From: a virus
Reading direction: 5' to 3' (one strand)
IMG/VR virus record: IMGVR_UViG_3300035138_000093
Span: 1-28,889 of that record
Length of the DNA: 28,889 bases
The notes beneath the pieces are model-generated. The model had not been told where the DNA came from. It saw only the letters and a list, made by a program, of their open reading frames with translations, and made no database searches. Shown here piece by piece: positions 12,167-19,777 of the stretch (positions are counted from its first letter, which is position 1; each line of letters begins with the position of its first letter). The position numbers and the translations under genes are program-made.

Positions 12167-13177
12167 GTGAAAAGAGTATTACTATTTATAGGCTCAAGGG
12201 CTAATTTCGGCAGATTAAAAATGGTTATAGAAGAACTCTTGAAAAGAAATCACAAAGTAGATATTGTGGTAGGTAGTTATAACTTGCCAGAATACCAAGA
12301 GCTTGTACAGTTGAAAGTAGACAATCTTCTGTATAATGACAAGGGTTACAACATGTCTACCTCCGTGTCAATAATAGCGGTTTCTTTAGCTTGTTACCTA
12401 TCGACAAGGGAAGAGTTGTATGATATAGCAGTAGTGCATGGCGACCGATATGAAAATCTCGGATTTGCCATAGCTTGTAGTTATAGTGGGATAATGTTAC
12501 TTCATACAGAAGGTGGAGAGAATTCCGGTCAGATTGATGATAAGGTAAGAAATGCTATTAGTGCTCTTTCAGATGTTCATTGTGCTGCATCTCAATTAGC
12601 CTTTGAGGCTATAAATAGTAGTCTTAAGTTTTTTACAGGCTCACCAGCTATAGACTATGTTAAATCATTAAATCTTTTTTCAAAAAAGCCAACTAAAGAT
12701 TTTATATTAGCTTTATATAATCCTACTGACAATGAAGACCCAGAAGAATTCAGTAATGCTATAGAAGCTATATCAAAGATGGAGCAAGTAGTGTGGGTCA
12801 ATCCTAATTTTGATCCTGGTCATAGAATAACTTCTAAAGTTCTTCATAAGTTAGATAGTGTTAAATTTGTAAAAGGGCTTACACCTCCAGAGTATTATAA
12901 ACTTTTATATAATTGTAGACTTTTGATAGGTAATACTTCATCAGGTATAAAAGAAGGTGCTTTTTTAGAAATACCATATTTATTAGTTGGAGATAGGCAA
13001 AAGGGAAGGGAAATAGGTTTTAATGTATTTAAAGTGAATAATGAGAGAAAAGAAATAATAAAATTTGCTACAACTTTATTAAATGCTGATCCTTATGCAG
13101 TTTACACAGATGTTTTTGGTAAAGGTGATGCTTCAAAAAAGATAGCTGATATTATAGAAAGGGTGAGTCGAGTATGA
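12167..13177 (+). CDS. neuC: NeuC-type UDP-N-acetylglucosamine 2-epimerase (hydrolysing)
   Basis: Family reaction: UDP-GlcNAc (or a related UDP-sugar) to the free 2-epimer, ManNAc, plus UDP, the substrate for NeuB. In the 336-aa protein: GSRANFG (residues 9-15), HGDR (91-94), HTEGGE (113-118) followed by GQIDDKVRNAIS, His219, GNTSSGIKE (255-263) and GDRQKGRE (275-282), all typical of hydrolysing epimerases. GTG at 12167 is chosen because AGGTGG (12153-12158) is well spaced before it; a GTG at 12155 overlaps that site. The end overlaps the next gene by ATGA. Confidence 0.85.
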   Translation: MKRVLLFIGSRANFGRLKMVIEELLKRNHKVDIVVGSYNLPEYQELVQLKVDNLLYNDKGYNMSTSVSIIAVSLACYLSTREELYDIAVVHGDRYENLGFAIACSYSGIMLLHTEGGENSGQIDDKVRNAISALSDVHCAASQLAFEAINSSLKFFTGSPAIDYVKSLNLFSKKPTKDFILALYNPTDNEDPEEFSNAIEAISKMEQVVWVNPNFDPGHRITSKVLHKLDSVKFVKGLTPPEYYKLLYNCRLLIGNTSSGIKEGAFLEIPYLLVGDRQKGREIGFNVFKVNNERKEIIKFATTLLNADPYAVYTDVFGKGDASKKIADIIERVSRV

Positions 13178-13908
13178 GGATTAAACTTCTAGGTTTTGGC
13201 GAAGTAGGAAAAGCTATATATACATTATTTGTAGAAGAGCATGAAGTATTTATACAAGATCCAGCTTTAGGGTTAGAAGTTTCTGAATCTACTCATGATA
13301 AAGGATTAGATGTACTATTGGTTTGTATACCTTTTTCAGATAATTTCATGATAGAAGTACAAAAGGCAAGAGTAGGGATAGATAAAGTAGTAATTTTTTC
13401 CTCTGTTCCTATGGGTACTACAGCTCAAATAAAGAACGCTATACATATACCTATAGAAGGGAAGCATCCGAACCTTGAAAAGCATTTAAAAGACTGGGAA
13501 GTACTTGTGGGTATAGATAAGGACAATCCTTATATAGATATTTATAAAGAGCTTATATCTAGTGTGTTTACTATAAATGTGCTTACACCTACAGAAGTTT
13601 CAGAAGGTTGCAAGCTTTTATCCACATTACTTTATGGTATACAGATAGAGTATATGAGATATGCAGCTAAAGTATTGGGAGATAATTATGAATACTTTAA
13701 CCTTTATAATGATGCTTACAATAAGTTGTATAAAAAAGTAAATGTACCAGTATCAAGGTCCTTATTATCACCTCCAGAAGGACTTATAGGTGGGCATTGT
13801 GTTAGGCAGAATGCTGAGTATTTAAATTCTTTCTGGTCAGAAATAGTAAAAATGGGTTTAGGTAAAGAGTCTAAGGAAACTATAACTAAAGTTTTACAGG
13901 AGGGTTAG
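13174..13908 (+). CDS. Short UDP-glucose/ManNAc dehydrogenase-like NAD-binding protein
   Basis: The 244-aa protein has an N-terminal NAD(P) fold (GFGEVG, residues 7-12), VCIPFSDN and SSVPMGTT segments, and a helical second domain ending in GLIGGHC (204-209), which resembles the catalytic cysteine motif GGHCIP of UDP-ManNAc/UDP-glucose 6-dehydrogenases. The C-terminal UDP-binding domain of those enzymes (about 400 aa in total) is missing. It may oxidise or reduce a sugar intermediate of this pathway, possibly on a non-nucleotide substrate. It overlaps the NeuC-like gene by 4 nt and is followed after 1 nt by the NeuA-like gene, so it is tightly co-expressed. Confidence 0.65.
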   Translation: MRIKLLGFGEVGKAIYTLFVEEHEVFIQDPALGLEVSESTHDKGLDVLLVCIPFSDNFMIEVQKARVGIDKVVIFSSVPMGTTAQIKNAIHIPIEGKHPNLEKHLKDWEVLVGIDKDNPYIDIYKELISSVFTINVLTPTEVSEGCKLLSTLLYGIQIEYMRYAAKVLGDNYEYFNLYNDAYNKLYKKVNVPVSRSLLSPPEGLIGGHCVRQNAEYLNSFWSEIVKMGLGKESKETITKVLQEG

Positions 13909-13909
13909 C

Positions 13910-14629
13910 ATGTATTGGTGTCTTATTCCTTTTAGAAAGGGCTCGAAAAGAGTGCCTAACAAGAATATAAAATTGTTTAATAATAAGCCTTTAGTCTGGT
14001 ATACTGCTATGCAAGCACAAGAAGTATTCAAGGATAATAATATTATCCTTGCTACAGATTTAGAAGAGGGGCTAGTTTCATATTTTATACCTGAGGCTAT
14101 TTGTGATAATTTTCTAACTCATATAAGAAGTAAAGTATCAGATGAGCAACCAGCAACAGAATATATCACAGAAGTAATAGAACATTTTCCGATGAGTTTA
14201 GAAGATGATATAATATTATTACAACCTACATGTCCTCTTCGTGAACCGGATGACATTGTAGACGCTTTAAGCATATATGAATTACATAAAGAAACTAATA
14301 AGACTTTAGTTTCAGTATGTGAGTTTGAAGATATGCATAGAGCTTATGTAGGAGTAGGAGATGAGGTTGGATCATTATTATTAAGATATGGTTTAAAACT
14401 TGAAGAGGAAAAAATATATATAAGGAACAGCAGTATTTATATCTTCAATGTTGGATACTTTATGGAAAATAGAAAAATATTTGATGATAAGGCGTCAGTG
14501 TATGTGATGCCAAAATTTAAAAGCATAGATATAAATACTACTTTAGATTTTAGGCTTGCTGAATTTATATATCAAAGACCAAAAAAGAAATTAGGGGGTG
14601 AGTTTATCAAATGGAAACCATATTATTGA
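13910..14629 (+). CDS. neuA: NeuA-type CMP-nonulosonate cytidylyltransferase
   Basis: Family reaction: CTP plus a 2-keto sugar acid gives the CMP-sugar and pyrophosphate. The 239-aa protein has the nucleotide-binding start IPFRKGSKRVPNKNI (residues 6-20), KPLVWYT (26-32), LATD (47-50), LLQPTCPLR (103-111) and SIDINTTLDF near residues 206-215, where the metal-binding aspartates are expected. Length is normal for the catalytic domain. It has a CAGGAGGG ribosome site and overlaps the following small membrane gene. It completes a NeuC-NeuB-NeuA series for making an activated sialic-acid-like sugar. Confidence 0.85.
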   Translation: MYWCLIPFRKGSKRVPNKNIKLFNNKPLVWYTAMQAQEVFKDNNIILATDLEEGLVSYFIPEAICDNFLTHIRSKVSDEQPATEYITEVIEHFPMSLEDDIILLQPTCPLREPDDIVDALSIYELHKETNKTLVSVCEFEDMHRAYVGVGDEVGSLLLRYGLKLEEEKIYIRNSSIYIFNVGYFMENRKIFDDKASVYVMPKFKSIDINTTLDFRLAEFIYQRPKKKLGGEFIKWKPYY

Positions 14630-14793
14630 TACTACTACTTATGGTAAGCATAGCAAATTTAGTACTTTTAATAATTAGTTATAAAAAAACAATAAAAAAA
14701 TATCCTGTGATAAAGCAGGAAAAAGAATCACCATATGATTATGACAAATACAAGAGAGGAGAATTATATTCGAAGAGGTCTGGGAAGGACTGA
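14611..14793 (+). CDS. Small single-pass membrane protein (60 aa)
   Basis: Residues 2-23 form a strongly hydrophobic helix (TILLILLLMVSIANLVLLIISY), followed by a charged cytoplasmic-type tail rich in Lys, Glu and Tyr. It overlaps the NeuA-like gene by 19 nt, with AGGGGGTGAG as ribosome site. It could anchor an enzyme of the sugar pathway at the membrane or be unrelated; no family recognised. Confidence 0.65.
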   Translation: METILLILLLMVSIANLVLLIISYKKTIKKYPVIKQEKESPYDYDKYKRGELYSKRSGKD

Positions 14794-14797
14794 TTTT

Positions 14798-14989
14798 ATG
14801 TTCCTTAAATGCTGTAATTGTAGTAAGGTACTTCTAGACGACATCCTTGAAAGTGTTACAATAGATTGTAGTACAAATATTAATAATTTTAAAGAAAGCA
14901 CACCAAACACTGTACTTGAGATAAAGTGTAGGAGATGTGGTATGTATAATACTATATATCAAGGAGGTGTTGCTGATGTTAAAATATGA
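14798..14989 (+). CDS. Com-like zinc-ribbon protein (63 aa)
   Basis: Cys5-x2-Cys8 and Cys44-x2-Cys47 frame a small zinc ribbon (FLKCCNCSKVLL, then LEIKCRRCGMYNTI). This layout resembles the phage Mu Com protein, an RNA-binding activator of translation of a DNA-modification gene, but family membership is only suggested. ATG 14798 with GGGAAGGA (14782-14789) is preferred over the longer frame from 14735, which lacks a ribosome site. It overlaps the portal start by 14 nt, so a role in portal or sugar-gene translation is possible. Confidence 0.6.
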   Translation: MFLKCCNCSKVLLDDILESVTIDCSTNINNFKESTPNTVLEIKCRRCGMYNTIYQGGVADVKI

Positions 14990-17030
14990 TGCCCCTTCTG
15001 AAAATGCCGAGGGTTGGGCAAAATGGAGAGGGGATAAAGATAAGAAACGTTCAACTCTTATGACCGAAGAAGAGATGCTCCAATCAAATTATTTCATTTC
15101 TACTCTTAATAATAATGTTGGGAGTATGCAAGACAAGTATGCCGAATGGGATGAAGTAGAGGAATACTACGGAAATGACCAGGAAGAGCGAGAGAATAGT
15201 CCAAATTCGAAAATGAATGCTCTTGTTGCTTCTATAGAAGGTATGATTTGTCAAACAGTTGATAGGGAAATACAAGCTAGTTGTGCTGGTGTATCTGCGG
15301 AGGATAATAATTTTGCTACAGTAGCTAAAAATGGACTCAATTGGATTCTTAGAAATAATAAGATGCGGAAAAAAATGAGTTCATATCTCAGGAAGATATA
15401 TAAATTTGGTCATGGATGGCTTAAGGTAAGCTTTGACCATGACTATGCTGGTGGTTTTGGATTGTCCAAATTTGAAACTGTTCCTTTGAATAAACTATTT
15501 ATAGATACAAAAATTAAAGATCCTTTAAGGATTAATGAAGCTGAATATATAGTTGAGACAGTTAATCTCTCAAGAACATTTGCTATGGATGTTTATGGAG
15601 AGAAAAAGGCAAATGCTATTGATTATGGCTTTAACCAGTTTCGAGATAATGGTGTCTTTAGTGAAGCATATTCGATAGATGATGATGACTCTAATTGGAC
15701 TCTTATAAGTTGGCTTTCTAAGTGCGGTGGTAAGTTAAGACTTAGAGAGATAACAGCTTGTGGGGTTTTGTTATATGACTCATTTAAACCAGGTAAAAGA
15801 AATATAGAGCAGGGAAGAAAGTTAATACCAAAGTCACTATATAAGTATGTTAATGACATTTACCCTTATTTTATAACCACAGAATATCAGCTAGAGGGGG
15901 ACTTATATGGTTTTGGGGATGGAAGGTTATTAATACCTGTTCAAAAAGCTATAAATGAGATATATGATAAAATCCGTATCCAAATGAGGCCAAATACAGC
16001 AGGTGTTGATACTTATTCAGGTATAGACCCAGACTGTATCAATGATAATAGCTTTGAGCCAATACCTTATGATGGTGCAAGATTAGCAGGAAGGCCACCA
16101 ATGTATGAATTTAAATGGGGTTCGGTTAATGCAGAAATGTTTGGACTTATAGAAGCTTTAAGAACTGAGGCTCAGAGAGTTACAAGGTTTTCTGAACTTA
16201 TGATGGGTCAGGCTAAAGCTGCTTCTACTGCTACTGAGGCTGCAATACAGCAAGAACAGGGTAGTAGTAGGATTAAGTATGAGAAGGGAAATGTTGAAGA
16301 TACTTTAGCTGATGCATGTAAATATGCATTAGGGCTAATGATGGAGTTCTCTAAGACAGGAAAGTCTCTAAGGATAGAGCATCCAACAGGTGAGAAAGAA
16401 TATTCCTGGGTTGACTTTAGAGAAATGGCAGAAGTACCAGTACAAATGCCGACTACACAAGACTACCAGGACAGATATATAGAAGAAAATCCACAGGCTA
16501 AACCTCCTGAATTTATGAATGTAGAAGAAAATGGAAAACCTGTAACAAGGGATTTAGATTTAGATATTTATATTTCTGTTGGAGCAGGATTACCAAGAAA
16601 CCCTGCTTTTGTGTGGAGTATAGTAGAGAAGCTTTCACAGCTTGCAGTTATAGATACAGATGAACAACCTCCAGCACCTAAACCAGCTATAAGTTGGAGT
16701 GAGTTGAGAGAATTCATGAGGAATACACTTGGTATTCCAATTAAAGATAATGAAGAGATGAAAAAGTTTGTGGAAGAGTATCGAAAGATACAAGCTATGA
16801 AGACCAAGCAAATGGCTGATAGGTCTAGACAAGCCGGAGGGCAGTCAGGTTTAGGAGGTCCACCGCCTATACCAGGAAATGAACAAGGAGGATTACCACC
16901 AGAAGGACCAGGAGGACCAGGAGGTAATCAGCCAATGGAACAGCCAGAGACTATGGGTGCTGTTCCAGGAGGACCAGAAGAAGGAGGATTTAATAACCCA
17001 GCAGGAGTAGGAGGTATTAGAAATGGCTAA
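14976..17030 (+). CDS. Portal protein
   Basis: Dodecameric ring at the unique capsid vertex through which DNA passes. The 684-aa product has the size and composition of P22-like (podovirus) portals: an alpha/beta N-terminal wing, a central region with the DIYPYFITTEYQLEGDLYGFGDGRLLIPVQKAINEI type stem-helix lead-in, and a helical crown (MMGQAKAASTATEAAIQQ). ATG 14976 follows AAGGAGG at 14961-14967; the open frame reaches further upstream without a ribosome site. The last 70 residues are an unusual Gly/Pro/Gln-rich, collagen-like tail. It lies six kilobases after large terminase because of the inserted sugar genes. Confidence 0.85.
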   Translation: MLKYDAPSENAEGWAKWRGDKDKKRSTLMTEEEMLQSNYFISTLNNNVGSMQDKYAEWDEVEEYYGNDQEERENSPNSKMNALVASIEGMICQTVDREIQASCAGVSAEDNNFATVAKNGLNWILRNNKMRKKMSSYLRKIYKFGHGWLKVSFDHDYAGGFGLSKFETVPLNKLFIDTKIKDPLRINEAEYIVETVNLSRTFAMDVYGEKKANAIDYGFNQFRDNGVFSEAYSIDDDDSNWTLISWLSKCGGKLRLREITACGVLLYDSFKPGKRNIEQGRKLIPKSLYKYVNDIYPYFITTEYQLEGDLYGFGDGRLLIPVQKAINEIYDKIRIQMRPNTAGVDTYSGIDPDCINDNSFEPIPYDGARLAGRPPMYEFKWGSVNAEMFGLIEALRTEAQRVTRFSELMMGQAKAASTATEAAIQQEQGSSRIKYEKGNVEDTLADACKYALGLMMEFSKTGKSLRIEHPTGEKEYSWVDFREMAEVPVQMPTTQDYQDRYIEENPQAKPPEFMNVEENGKPVTRDLDLDIYISVGAGLPRNPAFVWSIVEKLSQLAVIDTDEQPPAPKPAISWSELREFMRNTLGIPIKDNEEMKKFVEEYRKIQAMKTKQMADRSRQAGGQSGLGGPPPIPGNEQGGLPPEGPGGPGGNQPMEQPETMGAVPGGPEEGGFNNPAGVGGIRNG

Positions 17031-17217
17031 ATTCGAACCAAAATACTCTCTTAGCAGATATATTCATGAAGGGAGAGATAAATCTGCTGAGACAGTTTTA
17101 GATGAAATATTCAAACTTTGTCTTGAGTTTCATAAGTTTTATGCTGCTGGTAATCATGATGAAGCCATGCACACTTTTGAATTAATAAAATCAAAACTGT
17201 TTGAAGAGGGTGATTAG
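17023..17217 (+). CDS. Small hypothetical protein (64 aa)
   Basis: Overlaps the portal end by 8 nt, with a GGAGG site inside the portal's Gly-rich codons. It is helical throughout (SAETVLDEIFKLCLEFHKFYAAGNHDEA). No family recognised. Conserved spacing between portal and zinc-ribbon genes suggests a morphogenesis accessory role. Confidence 0.65.
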   Translation: MAKFEPKYSLSRYIHEGRDKSAETVLDEIFKLCLEFHKFYAAGNHDEAMHTFELIKSKLFEEGD

Positions 17218-17218
17218 T

Positions 17219-17602
17219 GTGGACACCCAAAAGAATCAATTATTAATATGTAATTTTCAGAATAATAAGCACCTTAAAAAAGTGCTTACAGATGAGCAGA
17301 TAGTTAATATGACTATAATAGAAGACAGATTCCCTTTATCTAAGCTGCCAGTATGTAACCACTGCGAGAGTTTAGGTCTCTGGGATAAGGACTCTATAAC
17401 AGGGAAACCGGTTGGATATTGTAAAAAATGTGGGACAATTTCTACTAAGCCTGTAACTTACAGTACATATCTAGCGAGAGGGTATGATATTGATAAGACT
17501 GGAGATAATTTCAGGAGGATGGCTTTAGTAGAAAAGAAAGCTGATGCTTATAGAAGGGCGGTATATCTGCCTGACTTCAATAGATTAGATGGAGGTGCAT
17601 AA
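17219..17602 (+). CDS. Zinc-ribbon hypothetical protein (127 aa)
   Basis: GTG at 17219, one nt after the previous stop, is chosen over a TTG at 17201 because GAGGG (17206-17210) is correctly spaced for it. Cys46-x2-Cys49 and Cys68-x2-Cys71 form a zinc ribbon (VCNHCESLGLW then YCKKCGTI). The remainder is basic and helical. It may bind nucleic acid or help capsid assembly; no family recognised. The stop overlaps the next ATG. Confidence 0.65.
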   Translation: MDTQKNQLLICNFQNNKHLKKVLTDEQIVNMTIIEDRFPLSKLPVCNHCESLGLWDKDSITGKPVGYCKKCGTISTKPVTYSTYLARGYDIDKTGDNFRRMALVEKKADAYRRAVYLPDFNRLDGGA

Positions 17603-18174
17603 TGATTTCAAAGAGTGAATTTTTAAGAAAAATTTTAGAAAAAGAAGAAATATTTAGACCTAGTGATGCTGCTATAAAAGAACAGTTTAGAAGATATAAC
17701 AAACCATTAGAGTATGAAGAAGAGATGACTGAGTTTAACCAAGCTGATGCTTTAAGGTATTTAAATACTAAAGATATTGCCTATACTAAAGAAGAATTAC
17801 CTCACAATATGAGTATAAGTCATATGTCTTCTGGTATGTCTACTAGTGCTAAGATATGTAATAATCCTATTATAATGAATAGTACTAGTGCTAAGATGTG
17901 TAATAATCCTACTACAGATTATCCATTTTCATTTATCGAAGAAGAGCAACTTACAGAAGATGAGGTTATATGGGATGAAAGTATTTTTGTACAATGCTGG
18001 GTATGTAAGGATAAAGATATGAGGGTTAATATATCTACTAACAAACTTGAGTGTAAGTGCGGATTCTATATAGACAGAGAGGAGTATGAGAAACTACTTA
18101 GTGATAATTATGTAGAGATAAAGGAGGAGCTTAGTGCTAGGGCTTTAGCATTCAAAACACTTGGGAGGGGGTGA
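17602..18174 (+). CDS. Zinc-ribbon hypothetical protein with internal repeat (190 aa)
   Basis: Ribosome site GGAGGTG with an overlapping TAATG start. The N-terminus is helical and charged; a short repeat STSAK(I/M)CNNP occurs at residues 80-89 and 94-103. Cys132-x2-Cys135 and Cys151-x-Cys153 form a degenerate zinc ribbon. The repeat carries two further cysteines. It is the second zinc-ribbon gene in a row, and no known family is recognised. Confidence 0.65.
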   Translation: MISKSEFLRKILEKEEIFRPSDAAIKEQFRRYNKPLEYEEEMTEFNQADALRYLNTKDIAYTKEELPHNMSISHMSSGMSTSAKICNNPIIMNSTSAKMCNNPTTDYPFSFIEEEQLTEDEVIWDESIFVQCWVCKDKDMRVNISTNKLECKCGFYIDREEYEKLLSDNYVEIKEELSARALAFKTLGRG

Positions 18175-18179
18175 ATGCT

Positions 18180-18401
18180 ATGCCATTAAAAAGGGGTAAA
18201 ATGAATATAGGCCGGAACATCAGAGAGATGAAAAAGGCCGGGTATCCTAAGAGAAGGGCAGTAGCAGCAAGTCTTAATAAAGCTTATGGCCCTAAAAAGG
18301 AAGGTGAAAAACCAAAGCCAATATTGATACAAAAAAATAGAAGTACTACAACTATGAAAAGACCTAGTAGAATTAGAAGAAGAAGGAGGTCAATGCTATG
18401 A
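18180..18401 (+). CDS. Small basic phage protein (73 aa)
   Basis: ATG 18180 with GGGAGGGGG (18163-18170); an in-frame GTG at 18171 abuts that site and is less likely. The sequence MPLKRGKMNIGRNIREMKKAGYPKRRAVAASLNKA resembles short basic proteins of the DUF6496 type found near portal genes in many phages. The C-terminus is an arginine-rich tail. It probably binds nucleic acid or a virion protein. Confidence 0.65.
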   Translation: MPLKRGKMNIGRNIREMKKAGYPKRRAVAASLNKAYGPKKEGEKPKPILIQKNRSTTTMKRPSRIRRRRRSML

Positions 18402-18805
18402 CTGAGGAAGATTTTAAAAAAATCACAGGTCAGACAGAGCAAACTAGAGACAAATATTCAAAAAATACAGGCTTAAAACTTATTGATAATAGAGTAGAAT
18501 CAATAAATAAGTATCCTTACAGAACAACTAAACTTGAGCCACCACCTTTACCACCTATAACTTTTGGTTTTACAGACAGGTATTTTGGTGGTCAAGTCAA
18601 TAAGATAGCAAAGATACGGAATTCTCCTTGGCATATTCTAGCTGATAAAAATGATAATACACTTGCTTTATATATTCCTAAAAGATACATTTCAGAATTA
18701 ACTCATCCGGAACTAAAATCAATTTGTACAAGATTCAAAATCAAATATGAACCTAAAGCTACAAAAGCTGAATTAGTAGAAATATTAGAAGCTAAATTTA
18801 GTTGA
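18398..18805 (+). CDS. Hypothetical protein with C-terminal HeH/SAP-like helix-extended-helix
   Basis: 135 aa, ATGA overlap with the previous gene and an AGAAGGAGG site. The middle is proline-rich (about 49-55) and the last 35 residues (LTHPELKSICTRFKIKYEPKATKAELVEILEAKF) have the helix-strand-helix pattern of HeH/SAP/LEM DNA-binding motifs, often found in phage head-completion or DNA-associated proteins. Its stop codon lies within the -35 box of the next promoter. Confidence 0.65.
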   Translation: MTEEDFKKITGQTEQTRDKYSKNTGLKLIDNRVESINKYPYRTTKLEPPPLPPITFGFTDRYFGGQVNKIAKIRNSPWHILADKNDNTLALYIPKRYISELTHPELKSICTRFKIKYEPKATKAELVEILEAKFS

Positions 18806-18831
18806 CATAACAACATATAAGGGAGTATACT
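18802..18831 (+). promoter_or_regulatory. Internal promoter before scaffold and capsid genes
   Basis: TTGACA (18802-18807), 18-nt spacer, TATACT (18826-18831). A 6-bp hairpin AAGTGT/ACACTT with an AGAA loop follows directly (18832-18847), near the predicted start. Confidence 0.6.
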
Positions 18832-18851
18832 AAGTGTAGAAACACTTTTCG

Positions 18852-18873
18852 CCCTTTTTTCTAAAAGGGTTTT
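18852..18873 (+). terminator. Weak terminator or attenuator before scaffold gene
   Basis: Seven-bp stem CCCTTTT/AAAAGGG with loop TTCT, followed by only four T. It would separate the portal block from the capsid block or tune the internal promoter's output. Confidence 0.55.
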
Positions 18874-18902
18874 ACTCCTAAATCCATAGGGAGGTCAATT
18901 TT

Positions 18903-19733
18903 ATGGATATCAAAAATTTTTTTAAATTTTTATTTTGCGCTCCTTTAATACCTATACTGGGTATTATTATGTCTGATGAAGCAGGCGAAGAAGGAGACTC
19001 TGACAATTCTGACACAGATTCCCCAGAGGAACAACCGGAAGAAGGCGAAAACACTGAGACTGATGGCGAAGAAGAAGAGCCAGAAGCGGAAGAACAGGAT
19101 GAGCCTGAAAGTGAGGGCGAAGATACAGTACCCCTTGCTACATATTTAGAAACGAAAAATAAGCTGAAAGAAGAAAGGCGTAAAAACGCTGAGTATGAAG
19201 ACAGCAAACTTTCTGACAATGTCAGGAAGAAAAAAGAAAGCATCAAAAACATGTTCATTAAAAAAGGTTACTCAGAGGAAGCAGCTAATGATATGGCTGA
19301 CTTTGGAGCTGAGTTTCTAGAAGAAATGTCTAGGACGCAGACAACTAATACTGAAAAACTTATTGAAGAAGAGATTCAAGAGCTTGCTAAAGATGATTTT
19401 TATTCAGGAATAGAAAATCACACAAGTGAAATTAAGTCTACAATTTCTAAGGCCAAGAATGCGGGACTTAATATGACTGTAGAGCAGGCTTATTTAATGC
19501 AGTTTGGAAGTAAGCGGAAATTAAAAGAAGCTATAAGGAAGGAAGAAGTTATTGAGGCTTCTAGAAAAGACAAGCCTAAAACTCCAACTGTTCCTACAGC
19601 TTCTAATACTAAGAAAAGTAATACTTACAAATTAGACGAATATGATAGAAAGGCTCTTAAAATGCTTCAAGAATCTCAGCCAGATTTTAAATGGACTGAG
19701 AAGAAGTATTTTGATGATGTAAAAAATAGGTAA
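18903..19733 (+). CDS. Capsid scaffolding protein
   Basis: Assembly chaperone expected to fill the procapsid and leave before or during packaging. The 276-aa protein is extremely acidic from residue 23 to about 75, then highly charged and helical, with a basic lysine-rich C-terminal region (about 205-240) of the kind that contacts the coat protein. It lies just before decoration and major capsid genes. Oddity: the first 22 residues (MDIKNFFKFLFCAPLIPILG) are hydrophobic. The start at 18903 is supported by AGGGAGG, whereas the internal ATG at 18969, which would remove this segment, has no ribosome site. Confidence 0.75.
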   Translation: MDIKNFFKFLFCAPLIPILGIIMSDEAGEEGDSDNSDTDSPEEQPEEGENTETDGEEEEPEAEEQDEPESEGEDTVPLATYLETKNKLKEERRKNAEYEDSKLSDNVRKKKESIKNMFIKKGYSEEAANDMADFGAEFLEEMSRTQTTNTEKLIEEEIQELAKDDFYSGIENHTSEIKSTISKAKNAGLNMTVEQAYLMQFGSKRKLKEAIRKEEVIEASRKDKPKTPTVPTASNTKKSNTYKLDEYDRKALKMLQESQPDFKWTEKKYFDDVKNR

Positions 19734-19770
19734 GGGGCTCTCCTTAAGACCCCTTACATAGGGAAGGGGT
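19732..19770 (+). promoter_or_regulatory. Alternative hairpins over the decoration-gene ribosome site
   Basis: CCCCTT at 19750-19755 can pair with AAGGGG at 19732-19737 (overlapping the scaffold stop; stem extended by TCT/AGA) or with AAGGGG at 19764-19769, which is the ribosome site of the next gene. The two folds exclude each other. Confidence 0.55.
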
Positions 19771-19777
19771 TGTAAGG

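Noticed and set aside
8908-14793. Host surface-polysaccharide operon interrupted by phage genes
   Set aside because: The block is bounded at 15 nt by large terminase and by an overlap with the portal-side genes, with the same ribosome-site style and composition, so it belongs to the phage operon.
18878-19258. Serine-rich minus-strand frame of 126 aa
   Set aside because: It is the complement of the acidic part of the scaffold gene (GAA/GAG codons read as TTC/CTC and TCT/TCC on the other strand) and has no start signals.
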